Assembly (NCBI GenBank): GCA_017560855.1
Contig: JAFZEB010000147.1
Coordinates: forward strand, 1-5,045
Direction: 5' to 3'
Source of the DNA: Ruminiclostridium sp.
GTDB taxonomy: Bacteria > Bacillota > Clostridia > Oscillospirales > Oscillospiraceae
DNA length: 5,045 bases
Numbering within the stretch: position 1 is the stretch's first letter; every line of letters starts with the position of its first letter. The notes beneath the pieces are model-generated. The model saw only the letters and a list, made by a program, of their open reading frames with translations, ran no database searches and was not told where the DNA came from. The position numbers were made by a program, and so were the translations under genes. Below, one piece after another: positions 4,466 through 5,045 of the stretch.

Positions 4466-5045
4466 ATGTCTGAGGCAAATCTGTACACCTTTGAAAACCC
4501 CGAATACCGCCAGACCTACTGGCACACCTGTTCTCACATCCTGGCCCAGGCCATGAAGCGCCTGCACCCCGAAGTGAAGCTGGCCATCGGCCCTTCCATC
4601 GAGAACGGTTTCTATTACGACTTTGAGTCTCCCACTCCCTTCAGCCCCGAGCAGATGGAGGAGCTGGAAGCCGAGATGCGCAAGATCACCAAGGAGAAGC
4701 TGAAGCTGGAGCGCTTTGAGCTGCCCCGTGAGGAAGCCGTCAAGTATATGGAAGAGCTGGGCGAGCCCTACAAGGTGGAGCTGATCAACGACCTGCCCGA
4801 GGACGCTGTCATCTCCTTCTACCGCCAGGGTGAGTTCGTGGACCTGTGTGCAGGCCCCCACGTGGACTCCACCGGCCGCATCAAGGGCAACGCCATCAAG
4901 CTGACCGCCTGCAACGCCGCTTACTGGCGCGGTGACTCCAACCGCAAGATGCTGCAGCGCATCTACGGCGTGGCCTTCGCCAAGAAGGACGATCTGGATG
5001 CCTATATCGCCCAGCGTGAAGAGGCTCTCAAGCGTGACCACAACA
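4466..5045 (+). CDS. thrS: Threonyl-tRNA synthetase, N-terminal part, TGS domain absent (runs off the right edge)
   Basis: The enzyme activates threonine and attaches it to tRNA-Thr in the cytoplasm. The 193 residues present cover the N2 editing domain and the start of the linker to the catalytic core, which lies beyond the window. The editing-site zinc-type motif HTCSH gives H20 and H24, and DLCAGPH gives C128 and H132; these equal H73, H77, C182 and H186 of the E. coli enzyme. Other landmarks are AIGPSIENGFYYDF at 40-53 and YWRGDSNRKMLQRIYG at 153-168. The E. coli protein has about 60 further residues (the TGS domain) before this; here only about 19 residues precede the first editing histidine, so TGS is missing. 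The start ATG at 4466 has AGGAGG nine bases upstream (4451-4456), and that site lies just after the T-box terminator, which leaves no room for a TGS-coding extension. Regulation is by the T-box. Confidence 0.97.
   Translation, partial: MSEANLYTFENPEYRQTYWHTCSHILAQAMKRLHPEVKLAIGPSIENGFYYDFESPTPFSPEQMEELEAEMRKITKEKLKLERFELPREEAVKYMEELGEPYKVELINDLPEDAVISFYRQGEFVDLCAGPHVDSTGRIKGNAIKLTACNAAYWRGDSNRKMLQRIYGVAFAKKDDLDAYIAQREEALKRDHN

Noticed and set aside
4135..4556. Short plus-strand open frames over the thrS leader
   Set aside because: They cover the promoter, Stem I, T-box and terminator, which are explained as structured RNA. T-box leaders do not need a leader peptide.
4412..5041. A 209-residue open frame antisense to thrS
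   Set aside because: It lies over the clear ThrRS editing domain and the T-box terminator; a compositional shadow.

Overview
The window reads as a piece of chromosome from a low-redox gut-type Firmicute of the class Clostridia, most likely an Oscillospiraceae relative (Flavonifractor or Pseudoflavonifractor-like). This taxonomic call is inference. It rests on GC-rich coding sequence with strong AGGAGG ribosome binding sites, a pyruvate kinase with the Firmicute C-terminal swivelling domain, a tRNA-responsive T-box leader on thrS, a ThrRS that lacks the N-terminal TGS domain, and a hairpin-rich interspersed repeat (CTCCCTTGTGCAAAGGGAG ... GAGGGATTGT) that I recall as typical of these genomes.

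Layout. Positions 1-899 hold the end of a dipeptide/oligopeptide/nickel-type ABC permease operon: the last 16 codons of one permease, overlapped by a complete DppC/OppC-like permease that starts with GTG. A 98-base gap follows with a sigma-A-like promoter, a 15-base palindrome at the predicted transcription start and a strong ribosome binding site. It drives a 580-residue pyruvate kinase (998-2740). A bidirectional terminator separates pyk from a convergent minus-strand gene of unknown function (2782-3378).

Positions 3379-3708 carry no gene. They hold a composite inverted repeat (two facing copies of the interspersed element), a minus-strand promoter upstream of it, and the terminator of the next minus-strand gene. 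That gene (3709-3996, 95 residues, unknown) is visibly more AT-rich than its neighbours. Positions 3997-4134 separate it from the divergent thrS unit. There a near-consensus promoter starts a roughly 265-base T-box leader with a recognisable Stem I, an ACC threonine specifier candidate, the T-box sequence AGGGTGGAACCGCG and a strong terminator. The leader feeds into thrS, which runs off the right edge at 5045.

How the parts work together: pyk is a housekeeping glycolytic gene and thrS a housekeeping translation gene, the latter controlled by uncharged tRNA-Thr. The permeases belong to a nutrient uptake system whose other parts lie to the left or elsewhere. The two minus-strand genes are orphans without an evident functional link to these. 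I see no clear new multi-gene system. The points most worth a second look are the palindrome at the pyk start site, the repeat embedded in the leader of the 198-residue unknown gene, and the two unknown genes themselves.
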